A stretch of DNA of 64,000 nucleotides from NCBI GenBank assembly GCA_016630955.3, contig CM050002.1, forward strand, positions 496,001 through 560,000, read 5' to 3'. Of the stretch, positions 12,467 through 22,578 are shown piece by piece. The stretch is from Didymella arachidicola. Its lineage: Eukaryota > Ascomycota > Dothideomycetes > Pleosporales > Didymellaceae. Made by a program: the position numbers and the translations under genes. Below the pieces are notes generated by a model that had not been told where the DNA came from, ran no database searches, and was given only the letters and a program-made list of their open reading frames with translations. Numbering within the stretch: the first letter of the stretch is position 1; every line of letters begins with the position of its first letter.

Positions 12467-13069
12467 GTCAGTCCCCAAAGACGAGACCCAGCACAAGAAG
12501 TAAGCCACGACGTTGCGAAAGTCGGCGCTTGTTTTGCCGCGACGCATCTTATCGAAAGAATCTTTGCCGAATCCTTGTATAGGGCTACTGGAAGGGTTCC
12601 TATGGTGGCTGAAGTTGCGCCCCTTGCAAGTGTACGTTTGATTTATTTGGGAAGATCTGCTTTGTCTTTCTTTTTGTTGCAATGCTTAGCAGGCGAGCCA
12701 CCAAAGTTGACTCTACATGCTGCCCCGGGTTCTAATTGCGGTTTGGTGATCTGGAAGCATCGACTGCACAGGTCATAGCCTTTGCTCGTTGGAACAAGAT
12801 ACGATACATGCACAACTCCGTGCACATGAGGAAGAGCAATGCTATTTGTTCATTCCATGCTAGCCAACCCAATGACCTTAATCATTTACATATTATACAA
12901 GCCCACATCAAGCCGTGACCAATATCGTGATGCAGTGTGCCGAATCAATATGAAACGTAGATGTTGTGTCTTTCCACAGCACGAGTATCTGCCCATGCTA
13001 TCCCTCCTTGTTTGGCCTTATTCTCTCCTCTTGCCTCTGCCTTCTCCTTTCTTGTGATCATCATCCGCT
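12467..13069. other. Intergenic, convergent 3' flanks
   Basis: Lies between the 3' ends of the serine-rich protein gene and TIM10. No gene is seen. Confidence 0.55.
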
Positions 13070-13503
13070 TTACATTCCAGCACGGAATCCCTGCCCAGCC
13101 TGGGCCTCGCCCTGCATCTTCTCGCTAACCTTGACGTTGACCTCGAAGAACTTGGAAACACAGCGGTCGAGGCAGACGGACTCGCCCTTGTTCAAATCGG
13201 CTTCGCGGTACGATGTGTCGATGCATTTCGCTGAACAGGACTTAAGGAGACTGCGATGTGTGAAATTAGCGTTGCGCTCCAAGTTTGTTGGGCGAAATGT
13301 GAGTATCGATGTGATGGAGGCGCTGCAACAGTAGCAAGCAGCCGCTGCACAGCAGGTATAATACGAGAGTGTGCTAAATGGGGTTGAGGTTGCAGAATAG
13401 CGTACCGGCTGTACATGTCAGAAACCATGTCAATCTCAGCCTCTGCTGCTGCAATCTTTTGCTCGGACGAGAGCTGGGGGCGGCCACCGAAAAGGAAAGA
13501 CAT
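13070..13503 (-). CDS. TIM10: Mitochondrial import chaperone Tim10
   Basis: Two exons, complement(13070..13250, 13406..13503), separated by a 155-bp intron (GTACGC...ATCGCAG), encode 92 residues, the normal length for a small Tim. The start MSFLFGGRPQLSSEQKIAA is typical of fungal Tim10. The twin CX3C motif is complete: Cys38-SAK-Cys42 and Cys59-LDR-Cys63, 16 residues apart. The flanking EADLNKGESVCLDRCVSKFF segment is highly conserved. With Tim9, Tim10 forms the hexameric intermembrane-space chaperone that escorts carrier and outer-membrane precursors, and its cysteines are oxidised through Mia40 (family knowledge). Missing the intron would split the gene and lose the first CX3C. Confidence 0.95.
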
Positions 13504-14689
13504 CCTGGTTTATGGGCACAAGGCGTTGGTGTATGCAAAGTGTGCTAGTGGAAGAAAGTCACAGGTGATGGGAGTGGGCGTGTGAGTGTGCTGTTTTGTT
13601 GCTGCTTTCGCGATGGGCCTGAGCGATGAATCGATGATGTCGCGGTCCGGGGACTTTTTGGGGGAGCTTGGAGCATATGATGGCACGTGCATATCACTCG
13701 CATTAGGAAAGGCCTCACCATGAAGAGGACATAAGCCAAGGAATCCAAAGACCTTTACCTCTCGTCTGAATTGCTCTGCGAGGTCTGGGCATTTGCTGAC
13801 TTTCGCGACATTCCCGAGCCCGGCAATGCAGCGATCGACATGTTGCACGAAACAAGCGTAGCCGGATGGTGATCAGTCAGAAGCACGATTGTACGCCTAC
13901 AGCAACATGCTGGAAGACTCCAAGCTTCGTGCATTCGTTGTGCAGTACAGCACTACAACCGAGAGCTTGAAGTCTCTTGGGAGATGGTCCGATTGGCAGA
14001 CTGTCGAGTTCCTCCATGATGTGATGCCCAAGATCGCGGAGAGGAAAGAGGGCGAGCGGCTCCGTAGAGAAAAGGCAGCATGTATGGACCGCTGCCAGTG
14101 GCATGATCATTCCGGTCCGGGAGGACCACTGGGGTATCAGAAGCAACTGCTAAAGAGTCTTATCTAAGTGAGAGGAGGCGATGAACATGGGCAATAGACC
14201 GCGTACTCTTGCAGAAGGGTAAGGCTGGCGAAAGACATGTAAACCCCGGCAGGGGATGACTAGACGGAGGATGATGCACAAACTAACATGAACAAGAAAT
14301 GGGAAACGGTTCAGATTGCAGGTGGGGACAGGTCAACACATAAAACTCCAACCATCGATTCCTTTAAGAACGTTCATAGTCGAACGGCTAATTCACGTGC
14401 TTCCGCGGGGTGACGCGCCGCTACCAAACAACGCGTCATCGGCCTTACCCTTCGTTCTTGCGCCTAGAATTTGACTCCTCACCTTTATTTCTATAAACCG
14501 CATATTTGCCAGGCCCCCGGTGTCAATTGGCGACACCTACGATGATGTTGCAGTGCCTCCTACGTGCGCCGGATTGAGGCCACCCATGGGCTGAGAATGG
14601 CCCCCGAATCTTCCACGCCCGGCAATCGGCACTCGTCCACACGCTGACCTCGTTTTCCCACCACCTCGCGACGGCCAACCTACGGCACC
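13504..14689. other. Intergenic, possible small hypothetical ORF
   Basis: Most of this stretch is featureless. A plus-strand frame at about 13889-14167 (ending LGYQKQLLKSLI) has a protein-like composition, with EFLHDVMPKIAERKEGERLR, and is preceded by possible splice acceptors (TCAG) near 13876. It could be the last exon of an unrecognised gene, but no upstream exon was found. The TIM10 promoter lies at the left end. Confidence 0.3.
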
Positions 14690-15516
14690 ATGTCTATCGA
14701 GCAAGGCTTCGCGATTCGCCGTAATGGCACCTGTCTCGCTAGTATTGAAACTCCATGCGGTCCCACGGGATTCAGTGGCATGGTTGGGTGCTGTCCCAAT
14801 GGTTTGGCATGTCCACAAGCCTACAATATCGACTGTTGCCCGAGTGGGAAGAATTGTACCATGACCATAGTCCAGACACCGAGGTGTTCGAATTCGTCCT
14901 GGGACCTGTTTGACAACGGAGGATATTTTTGCTGCGAGCATGGACTGGCAGCGTACAATCTACTAGGAACGAACATTTGTGCGAGTCCAGGAAGTTCACC
15001 CTCGGGAGTTCTTTTGGAACTAATCAAGGCGGGCGAAAGTAAGACATTCCCAGACATGCGGCTGTTACAATTTGCTGACGAAGAGTTCCAGCTGCAGCAC
15101 CATCTTCATCCATTGCGTCCAGCACGTCCTCCGCGGCCTCTACCACGCCTACCACAGCGACATCTACAACGGCAACCTCAACAACTTCACAACAGCCATC
15201 GCAAGATTCGGGTCCACCGGTTGGCGCCATTGCTGGAGGTGTTGTGGGAGGCGTTGCTGGACTGGCGATTCTGGCGCTGGTAGCCTGGCTTCTCATTCGC
15301 CGCCGCCGCCAGAGTAGCACCACTGCAAATCCGTATGCTGCGGTCCACCGAGGAGAGGAGCTTGGGGGTCGGGAAATGCCAATGGTACACCAGCTCGACA
15401 ACACACAGAGGGCGTACGAAGCAGGGGCTGGAAAGACAACATATGCGCATGTCAAGGAGCTGCCTGCTCATTCAGCGCCGGTGGAACTGCCTGCCGAGTA
15501 TCACTCTCCGCGATGA
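14690..15516 (+). CDS. Cysteine-rich single-span membrane protein, function unknown
   Basis: Two exons, 14690..15038 and 15092..15516, with a 53-bp intron (GTAAGA...TTCCAG, branch CTGAC), encode 257 residues. The N-terminal 110 residues are Cys-rich with repeated CC pairs (VGCCPNGLACPQAYNIDCCP, GYFCCEHGL), suggesting a disulfide-bonded ectodomain. A Ser/Thr-rich linker follows (about 117-165), then a Gly-rich transmembrane helix (AIAGGVVGGVAGLAILALVA) and an Arg-rich stop-transfer RRRR. The cytoplasmic tail has about 65 residues. This layout resembles fungal wall-sensor-like proteins, but no known domain (WSC, Mid2) was recognised. No classical signal peptide is visible at this start, so an upstream exon or unconventional topology is possible. 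A decayed tandem copy lies about 425 bp downstream. Confidence 0.78.
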
Positions 15517-15941
15517 CATGTACTTTGTTGTTATGCGTCTCGTACAATACTACTCAGCATCCGTCTTTTTGCATCACTTCGAACATTCTATCAGCGGCAT
15601 TTGACATAAGCGAAAACGTTTGTGTAGATTTTTGGAATTCACGATACGAATATATCAACGCCATCCTCAATGTACAGGTACGGCAGGGTTCCAATTGAAC
15701 TCCTCCTTCGTCTGTTTCGCCCCGCTTCCTCAGCAGTACCTCGACAGAATGAGCTGACTACCGGTGAACCATACAAATGGGCTCGCGAACGATGATACGT
15801 CGAGCCTTGTGTTATACTACCACGCCTTTCAGCGGGTTTGTATCACGATCAGCCCCCGTAGTCTATCTGAACTCGCTCAGCTTGACCTGTCTCAGCTGTC
15901 CCTACGGGACATTGCTCTCTTCATACACAACTACGAACGAG
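15517..15941. other. Spacer between intact gene and decayed copy
   Basis: No gene seen. It probably contains the 3' flank of the intact gene and the former promoter of its duplicate. Confidence 0.5.
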
Positions 15942-16691
15942 GTGACTATTCGACAGGGGTTCGCCATCCGCTGAAACGTATCTTGGCTCAAAATAGAGCG
16001 TGATTGCGGAGGAAATTGTCTTCCTTCCGCACCTGCTGCCCAAACGAAATCTTTGCCAGAATGAATACAATGCAGATTACTACCCTAGCGGCAGGAGCTG
16101 TACCCAAAAGCTGCTCGATGCTCCGGCACCGCGTTGTGCGGACTCGACGTAGACGCTCTCCGATAATGGGGGGTTCTTCTACCGTGAACCTGGCCTGCCC
16201 GCATTCAACGTCAACGGCTCGCGGCTCGAACATGTACGCGGTGAAAGGAAGGACTCCAAGTGGGGCGACAGTACCACATTCAGTGACAGGTATGTTACCT
16301 CGAAATCGGTCTCATTGCCATGCACTGATATGCCTCGCCAGTCGGCACCTCCACTTCCGTCATCGCATCAGCCTCGTCCGCATTTGCACCTGCTAGATCA
16401 TCTGGGGAAGCCCCTTCCCCGAGCAGTGCCATCGTTGGCGATTCAGTCGGCGGTGCAGCTGGTCTGTCAATTCTGGCGTTGTTGATCGGGTTTGTACTTC
16501 GACGGCAAAGACATCGCAAAGCAGTAGCTTTGCACGGCGACGTTCATCAGGCCGATGGCGACGACACTGGAGTGCGCCGACTCGGCAACACATAAAGCGC
16601 ATATGAGGTGGCGGACAAGGTCACATACGCGTATGAAAGAACACTGCCAGCACGAACAGTACCAGCCGAATTGTCTACTGGTCATGAGTAG
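15942..16691 (+). pseudogene. Decayed tandem copy of the Cys-rich membrane protein gene
   Basis: The segment aligns along its length with the gene at 14690-15516. It starts where the ATG has become GTG (IRQGFAIR versus IEQGFAIRRNG) and then has an in-frame TGA. It continues with YNADYYPSGRSCT (versus YNIDCCPSGKNCT), a TAG in place of the Trp codon, and DNGGFF (versus DNGGYF). A conserved intron position follows (GTATGT...CGCCAG near 16289-16341), then a Gly-rich membrane helix and the tail. The tail has TAA where the intact gene has CAG, followed by SAYEVADKVTYAYE (versus RAYEAGAGKTTYAH). Several changes are TpG to TpA or CpA to TpA, the pattern left by repeat-induced point mutation, and paired Cys codons became Tyr. 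It cannot encode the full protein. Confidence 0.82.
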
Positions 16692-17528
16692 GCAAACAAT
16701 CGAGTATTCTGAATATACCTTTTCTTCACGATTTGTATGCCTTCCAAAATGATTGTTTCTGGGATCATCTGGATTGCATCTCTCCAATACAAGCTCTGTG
16801 GCAGAATCATGATGAAAGGCATGATCGGTGTCGGCGACGACGTAATGAGCAGTGAACGGCGGAGCGTAGCGTTCTGTTCTCGAAGCACGGGACTCTAATG
16901 TAAGGTACACATATCATACTCCAAACCTTCCTACTCGCCTATCATTTGGACCCCACGCCTGGCTCCCCGCCCTCTAGGATGAGCATCCTTCGCTTCCCAC
17001 CCATGTCCCGCTCCCGCCGTCAGTTCACAGACCCACGTGTCGTGCAACAAAGCGGCGTACGACTATTCTTTAACATCAATCCGATGCTGTGAGGATCTCT
17101 ATCATGTAAAGCCTCGCGCGTGCGAATTTTCCGCGACTCTTGACAACGCACAACAGCCTGTAGTACATACGCTTAGGTTGAGGATGATTTGACAGCAGGG
17201 ATAACACAAAAAGTGCCGCCTATCATATCCCTTGTTTATGAGCTATGGTGCTGACTGTACAAAGACCAATACTTCTCTATGCATGCCCAGCGCGGCTGAA
17301 TGCCTCGCTCGCGGAGAGGATGACGTGTGTCCGCGGATGGAGGCTTGGAAAGGCAGGCGGATGCATACGCGTGCGCGTTCCTGGGCTGACAGTATCCCAG
17401 GCTCGACTCGAACTTGGAATCTCGCAGTTTACTTCGTTGTTCAATTGCAAAAATTCGAAGCAAGACTGTCAAATACATTGATCGATTGGTAATTGCGTAC
17501 CACCGACATCCCACGGAGTCCCGCAGCA
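16692..17528. other. Intergenic, promoter of protease-like gene
   Basis: No supported gene. The small frames here are overlapping and random-looking. Confidence 0.5.
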
Positions 17529-19172
17529 ATGCGCCACGAACACTCAGCCTACCTACTTCTGCTGTTCACACAAAGCGTGTATGCAGCTCAATGCGCCGCA
17601 CCTCCTCTCGTCCTGCCCGTCCGCACCGCCTTTGTAGCACCTGGGATCCTATCTCATGGCATTCCAATTTCGCTAGGCACACCACCTCAGAATCTCGTTC
17701 TCACGCCTTCACTGCAACTCAATACTCCCTTCATTCCGCGGTACACAAACTCCTGCGTCTACGCCGCAGACACACCTGTGCCAGCAAACGACACAAGACG
17801 GACAGAGTATGACGGTAGATCTGTATGCATGGGCATCTACGGAGGTGCCTTCATCCCTGAGCAATCCACAACGTTCTTCGACAATGGCACGAACAGTCCC
17901 GTCAGCGAGCCATGGTTTAAGAAGACGCAATTTTTGGATTGGCGGTTCATGACTGATAGCTTTTTTTTCACGGACTACCTGGAAGCGTACGGGCAGCAGA
18001 ACGACATTGTGCCCGAGAAACGAAATATAACGACATCATTCATACTGCCGAACGAGAACGCGATGTTCGGTGGACTCGGTGGCTCGATGCTGAGCTTGAC
18101 GTCTAGATCGCGGTTGCTGGAGACGCTAGTCGCGGAGGGTATGGCGCCGAGCAAGAGCTGGAGTTTGTGGAATGAGAGTTTATGTCTTGGTTGTATTGAT
18201 GAAAATGCATATTCAGGAGAGTTTCGGACGTTCAAAGTCGCGGACCGCGGGAGAAACAGTGGATTGCCGTGTTCATTACAGGTGAAGATTGAGTCGCTCG
18301 ATTACCATGATGGGCCGACGAGTGAAGGTGTGCCTATGATCGAGAACGCGTTTGCTGCCTGTGTTGATCCTGGAGTACCGTCCCTTGTATTCCCAACAGA
18401 TACACGCGCAGCACTAGATGAAGCAGCTGGAGCGAACTGGATGTCCAGCTTATCGAGAGCCTCGGATTCTAGCGGTAGCTTCTTGAGGTTCAAACTGGAA
18501 AGCGGCCTGGAAGTGGATATTAGAAAGCGAGACAACACCGCTGCAGGTGCAGCCCTGAATACCAATGAACAGCTCTTCTTCGAAGTCGGTACATGGGGAG
18601 CGTATGGCCAAGATGTGCCAGTGCTGGGTCAGCCGTTCACGAACTCTGTCGTCCTTAGATGGGATGAGGCCACAGAAGAGTACGGGTTGGCAAACAGAAA
18701 TTGGAAGTCGGACGGAGAAAAGAATCTGAAGCCACTAGGCTGTGATAGCTTCCCTTCAATGAGGAGATCCGTGGAGACAACACCAAGCATAGGCGTCATC
18801 GCCGGATCAATCGTGGGAGGGTTCATATCAGGACTCTTATTTGCCGCCGCGGGCATTTTCTTTCATTGGCGCGGCCAAAGGGGCGTACAGAGCAACTACG
18901 AAGCCATGCGTGGCGAGGATGCGGTGTCTCTGCGCACGGTCGATACAGGTGGTCACACACTGGAGTCCAGGATGAGCGGCGTCTCTAGCCTTCCAGCAAC
19001 CAGCCTGAGGGAGTCGCTACGATCGCACTTTGGGAAAAGATCTGTGTCGCCTTTCAGGGAGCCGTACCTCGTCAGTGATAGCCAGGTCTTCGAGGCCCCT
19101 GGAGGAGAGACGGTGGAGCCATCAAAACGTAGCGGAGGCGAACTGGGCACATACTCCCACGATCATAGGTGA
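17529..19172 (+). CDS. Membrane-anchored aspartic-protease-like protein lacking catalytic motifs
   Basis: A single exon encodes 547 residues. The ATG at 17529 is followed by a signal peptide (HSAYLLLLFTQSVYAAQC). The ectodomain has the pepsin-fold entry ISLGTPPQNLVL (about 44-56), but where DTGS should follow the sequence reads TPSLQLNT. The second active-site region reads CVDPGVPSLVFP (about 276-287) in place of D[TS]G[TS]. Other pepsin-like features (FGGLGGSMLSL; a C-terminal PVLGQPFTNSVVLRWDEATE resembling LGQ-F-L) are kept. A membrane helix (GVIAGSIVGGFISGLLFAAA, about 420-445) is followed by a cytoplasmic tail of about 100 residues rich in Ser. The protein is probably a catalytically dead, surface-anchored yapsin-like relative; a binding or sensing role is inference. 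Its last 10 bases overlap the next gene's 3' end. Confidence 0.82.
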   Translation: MRHEHSAYLLLLFTQSVYAAQCAAPPLVLPVRTAFVAPGILSHGIPISLGTPPQNLVLTPSLQLNTPFIPRYTNSCVYAADTPVPANDTRRTEYDGRSVCMGIYGGAFIPEQSTTFFDNGTNSPVSEPWFKKTQFLDWRFMTDSFFFTDYLEAYGQQNDIVPEKRNITTSFILPNENAMFGGLGGSMLSLTSRSRLLETLVAEGMAPSKSWSLWNESLCLGCIDENAYSGEFRTFKVADRGRNSGLPCSLQVKIESLDYHDGPTSEGVPMIENAFAACVDPGVPSLVFPTDTRAALDEAAGANWMSSLSRASDSSGSFLRFKLESGLEVDIRKRDNTAAGAALNTNEQLFFEVGTWGAYGQDVPVLGQPFTNSVVLRWDEATEEYGLANRNWKSDGEKNLKPLGCDSFPSMRRSVETTPSIGVIAGSIVGGFISGLLFAAAGIFFHWRGQRGVQSNYEAMRGEDAVSLRTVDTGGHTLESRMSGVSSLPATSLRESLRSHFGKRSVSPFREPYLVSDSQVFEAPGGETVEPSKRSGGELGTYSHDHR

Positions 19173-20996
19173 GGAATGTAATTGCTCCACTCCGGCGTCT
19201 TGTAAATAGCCTCCGGCTGGCGTCTTAGACATATAAATGCCTCCACGATGATGAAGACCCTTGCCGCCATGAACAATGGGACTAGCACCCTTTTCAAGAA
19301 AGATCTGAATGTCTTGTTGTTGCGCATTCGATTCTCCGTAGCTTCGAGCTGCTGTGATTTATTTGTTGCCAGAAAGAACAGTGCCAGCACAAGGCCGGTC
19401 AGACCAGTGGCGCAGGCGCACGCTATCCACATGACTCTTTCAAAATGCGTTGGGAAGTAGTCGTTCCACGCAGAAAGGTGCAGGCCACCGTATGCGGCTC
19501 CGGCGAATGCCACGACGGTCTTCAAGATATCGCGTTGTACATTGACGCTTCCTAGATACGAAAACCCAGGAAAGTCGGGGACGTGGTCAGCAATGTAGAT
19601 AGGCTCTCCGACGAAGATTCCAAGCGTGGACCAAGTGAAGAACACCTTGGTATACTCTTTGCGCTTTTCGCACTCGTCCCAAAGCTCTTGGACTATGCCG
19701 TTTGCGAGATTCCACCTCCGCTTCGCCTGATTTGAGAGCGGAGCATGATATTGACAATCTTCGAAAGTCTTTCGGCAATAATTTCTTGTATGTTGGAGGC
19801 AATGATCAGGACCCTGCAATTCAAAGAATTCCTCGTGTTCGGCAGCTACCTTGTCACACTTGTATGTGTACTGGACCTCGCCGCGGACATCTTGTACCTT
19901 TTGTAATGGGCCAAGAAACTTGAGTGGGTTTCTTGCCCCAACAGATCCAAGTGAGAACCGCGTTGAATGGAATCTGGAAACAGTACCCTCGAGACCCTTG
20001 TCGTTGGGCGATGGTAATGTCCTTCTTGATCTGTCGTCCGGTAAGGTATACGCGAGGCATCGGATCTCGCTGATTTCGTCTTCGCGGTTGCCACTGATTG
20101 GACTGCACATGTACATCAAAGCGATATGCTGGTCAAGTCCATGCTCTCCGACGATCTTGTGTGGATCTTTGATGTCCAGAGGCTTGTGCCACCACAACAG
20201 GTAAAGGGCGAAAGCGCAAATGACGTGTCCAACTGTGTTGATCTCCAACAACGTGACTGGCAGGTCTTGCGCTACTCGCGCGATACACTGTACGATGATC
20301 CAACCTGCCTGAAGAACAACCAGGAGCTTGGCCAGACCATCCGCCTTGCTCTTATCGCGAACTTCGCCGTTCTTGATATTAGGTAACTTGTCCAAAAACG
20401 AGAGTAGTCGCACACCCTCAGCTGTGATGCTGAGATGTGGTTCATTCGCAATGTAGTCGCCTGTCTCGATGACGATACCACCCATGACAGCAAAATAGCA
20501 TTGCGACAGGTTCCACTCCTCAGACGCTCTCTCTTTCTCGGCCACTGAGGATTTATCACCCTGTGTGAGTCAGTTTCCTGCTATGGTCGGTACTCATTCG
20601 GCTCGTTCGCTTTGCCTGGATCTAGATCGGCATTTGGAACCATGCCCGACTTGCCTTGTCTTTGTTACGATACTTGATGTCTGCTCGGATCTCGTTCCTC
20701 AACCATCTGGCAGTTAAGAACTGCGCAAATGCTGTGCTGACCACGACTTCAGGAGCAAATATGCCAAGCAGTACCCATCGCAAGCGCCTAGCATTGCGCT
20801 CCCTGAGCCGCGAAGTCTCGATTGGAACGTTGAGATGCAAGGCGGACCAGACACAAATTACCAGTGTCAGGACGCAGGAGACGATGAGGTCCCATGTTCC
20901 GCGGAAGTTGGGGGCTGAAAACCACGCTACCTCTGGGTCTGGAGTTGCTGAAACTGCATTTTGTGCAAAGAGCAGCAACACCCAGAGTAGTGACAT
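19163..20996 (-). CDS. Fungal multispan membrane protein, function unknown
   Basis: Two exons, complement(19163..20560, 20655..20996), encode about 579 residues. The intron appears to be GC-AG (GCAAGT...CACAG, 94 bp, branch CTGAC). The only GT choices produce stops, and the GC donor joins KDK to GDKSSVAEKE in phase 0. The N-terminus is signal-like (MSLLWVLLLFAQNAVSATPD). It is followed by WSALHLNVP, a WVLLGIFAPEVVV helix, and KSKADGLAKLLVVLQAGWII and QCIARVAQDLPVTLLEINT, which recur in a common but uncharacterised fungal membrane-protein family. I count about six to seven hydrophobic segments: near 1-20, 40-60, 85-100, the middle VGHVICAFALYLLWW region, and three near the C-terminus. The first exon has a separate promoter to its right. 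The 3' end overlaps the convergent protease-like gene by 10 bp. Confidence 0.8.
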
Positions 20997-21942
20997 TCTG
21001 AGATACGCAAATGGCGACCGTGAAAGTTGAGGGTAGAAAGGCAGGAGGCTGGCACAGCGCGAAGGCAGAACTTCTCAGAGCTGAGGACACGGCTGAGTGC
21101 GATGCATGGGTGCATGGGTGCATGGCGTTTCTGCAAACACCATTCGCTCATCAATGCCATGGCAGACGCAGCGCTCCTTCAACCAGTAGGAGCCGAAAAA
21201 CGATGTCGTTGACTTGAAAAGCGTTCCATCGTTTTGTTTAATGTGTAGTACTGTGGCGAGTCCATCGTGCACCGCGAGGCCAAGTACGCCGCAGGTATTA
21301 CTCTGCGCGAAAACAATCAGTGGTGAGACTCTAGGGATGGTTCATGAGGTTGTGCTAGTCGAACTGTACATAGATGAATTGTATTTCTGTAGTCACGTGG
21401 AACCTGCTCGTCAAGACGACATGAGGGAATGATGCATGCACATGTCGGTGGTCGATAGGCCCGTCATGGAAACTTTCATGCGCTATAGGCCTTACAGAGG
21501 CGACCCGAGATGTAGTGGCCTGAGGCGTGGTGGTGTTGCGGCTGTCCCTGCTCTTCCGGGCGGTTTCTTCTGCTGATGCGCTAGCGCGCTCTCCCTTCCG
21601 GCACCATCGAGCGAAGCAAGAGCATCGCGGGCCTCACCATCACGTCGTCCGGGCATCTCGAAACACAGCACAGATAGCACACACTAAGATTGGTGTCGGC
21701 CCCGTTTCGACCGCAGTGATTACTCCGGAGGAGCCTCTCAGGGACCGAAGCCGGGAGCCGCTAGGCGGGGAGCCGAAGCTCTGTGTAGCAAATGTTTCGA
21801 CATCTGAATCGCAGGAACGGTCGTATATAGAGGAAGGGGTCGAAGGTAGACTACCAATACAGTAAATTTGATTCAATCGATCTTACATACCTTCGACTAT
21901 ACACACCAGACATTGTACCAGCTCGCAAAAATCATATTTGTT
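20997..21942. other. Divergent intergenic region, membrane protein / SCD1
   Basis: Holds the promoters of the leftward membrane protein and rightward SCD1 genes. No gene supported; a TATA box for SCD1 is listed separately. Confidence 0.5.
21824..21830 (+). promoter_or_regulatory. TATA box of SCD1
   Basis: TATATAG lies 113 bp upstream of the scytalone dehydratase start codon. Confidence 0.45.
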
Positions 21943-22578
21943 ATGTCGCAGCAGAAGTTGAAGCCTACCTTTGACGACGTCATGGGATGTCAGACTGCAG
22001 TCTATGAATGGGCAGACAGCTACGACAGCAAGGTATGCTACGATGCAATAGTGCGCTATTAAGCACTTGATAGTGCTGACGACAGACAGGACTGGGACCG
22101 CCTGCGCAAGTGCATTGCACCCACGCTGAGGATCGACTACCGCTCTTTCTTGGACAAGATCTGGGAGTCGATGCCTGCTGACGAGTTCGTCACAATGGCC
22201 TCTGACCCTGCCGTTCTCGGCAACCCTCTGCTCAAGACACAGCACTTCATCGGTGGTACACGGTGGGAGAAGACAGCGGAAGACGAGATCACTGGCTACC
22301 ACCAGCTGCGCGTCCCTCACCAGAGGTACACGGACGAGACCCGCTCAACGGTTGCAGTCAAGGGCCACGCACACAGCGCCAACACGCACTGGTACAAGAA
22401 GGTCGACGGCGAGTGGAAGTTTGCTGGTCTCAGCCCAGATATCAGGTGGTTCGAGTACGACTTCGACAAGGTCTTTGCGGAGGGAAGGGATTCGTTTGGT
22501 GAGCAAGAGGAGAAGGAACTGGCACAGGCAGCCAACGGCATCCCAGCGGAGCAGATCTCAGGGAGCAAGCTCGAGTAA
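21943..22578 (+). CDS. SCD1: Scytalone dehydratase (DHN-melanin synthesis)
   Basis: Two exons, 21943..22032 and 22090..22578, with a 57-bp intron (GTATGC...GACAG), encode 192 residues. The sequence is unmistakable: YEWADSYDSKDWDRLRK, then APTLRIDYRSFLDKIWE, TQHFIGGTRWEK, YHQLRVPHQRY and KGHAHSANTHWYKK. By an offset of three from the Magnaporthe enzyme, the active-site residues are all present: Tyr27, Asp28, Tyr47, His82, His107, Ser126 and Asn128. The enzyme dehydrates scytalone to 1,3,8-trihydroxynaphthalene and vermelone to 1,8-dihydroxynaphthalene, without a cofactor. It lies alone: no polyketide synthase or naphthol reductase gene is within the window. The organism is therefore likely to make DHN melanin (inference). 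Confidence 0.97.
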
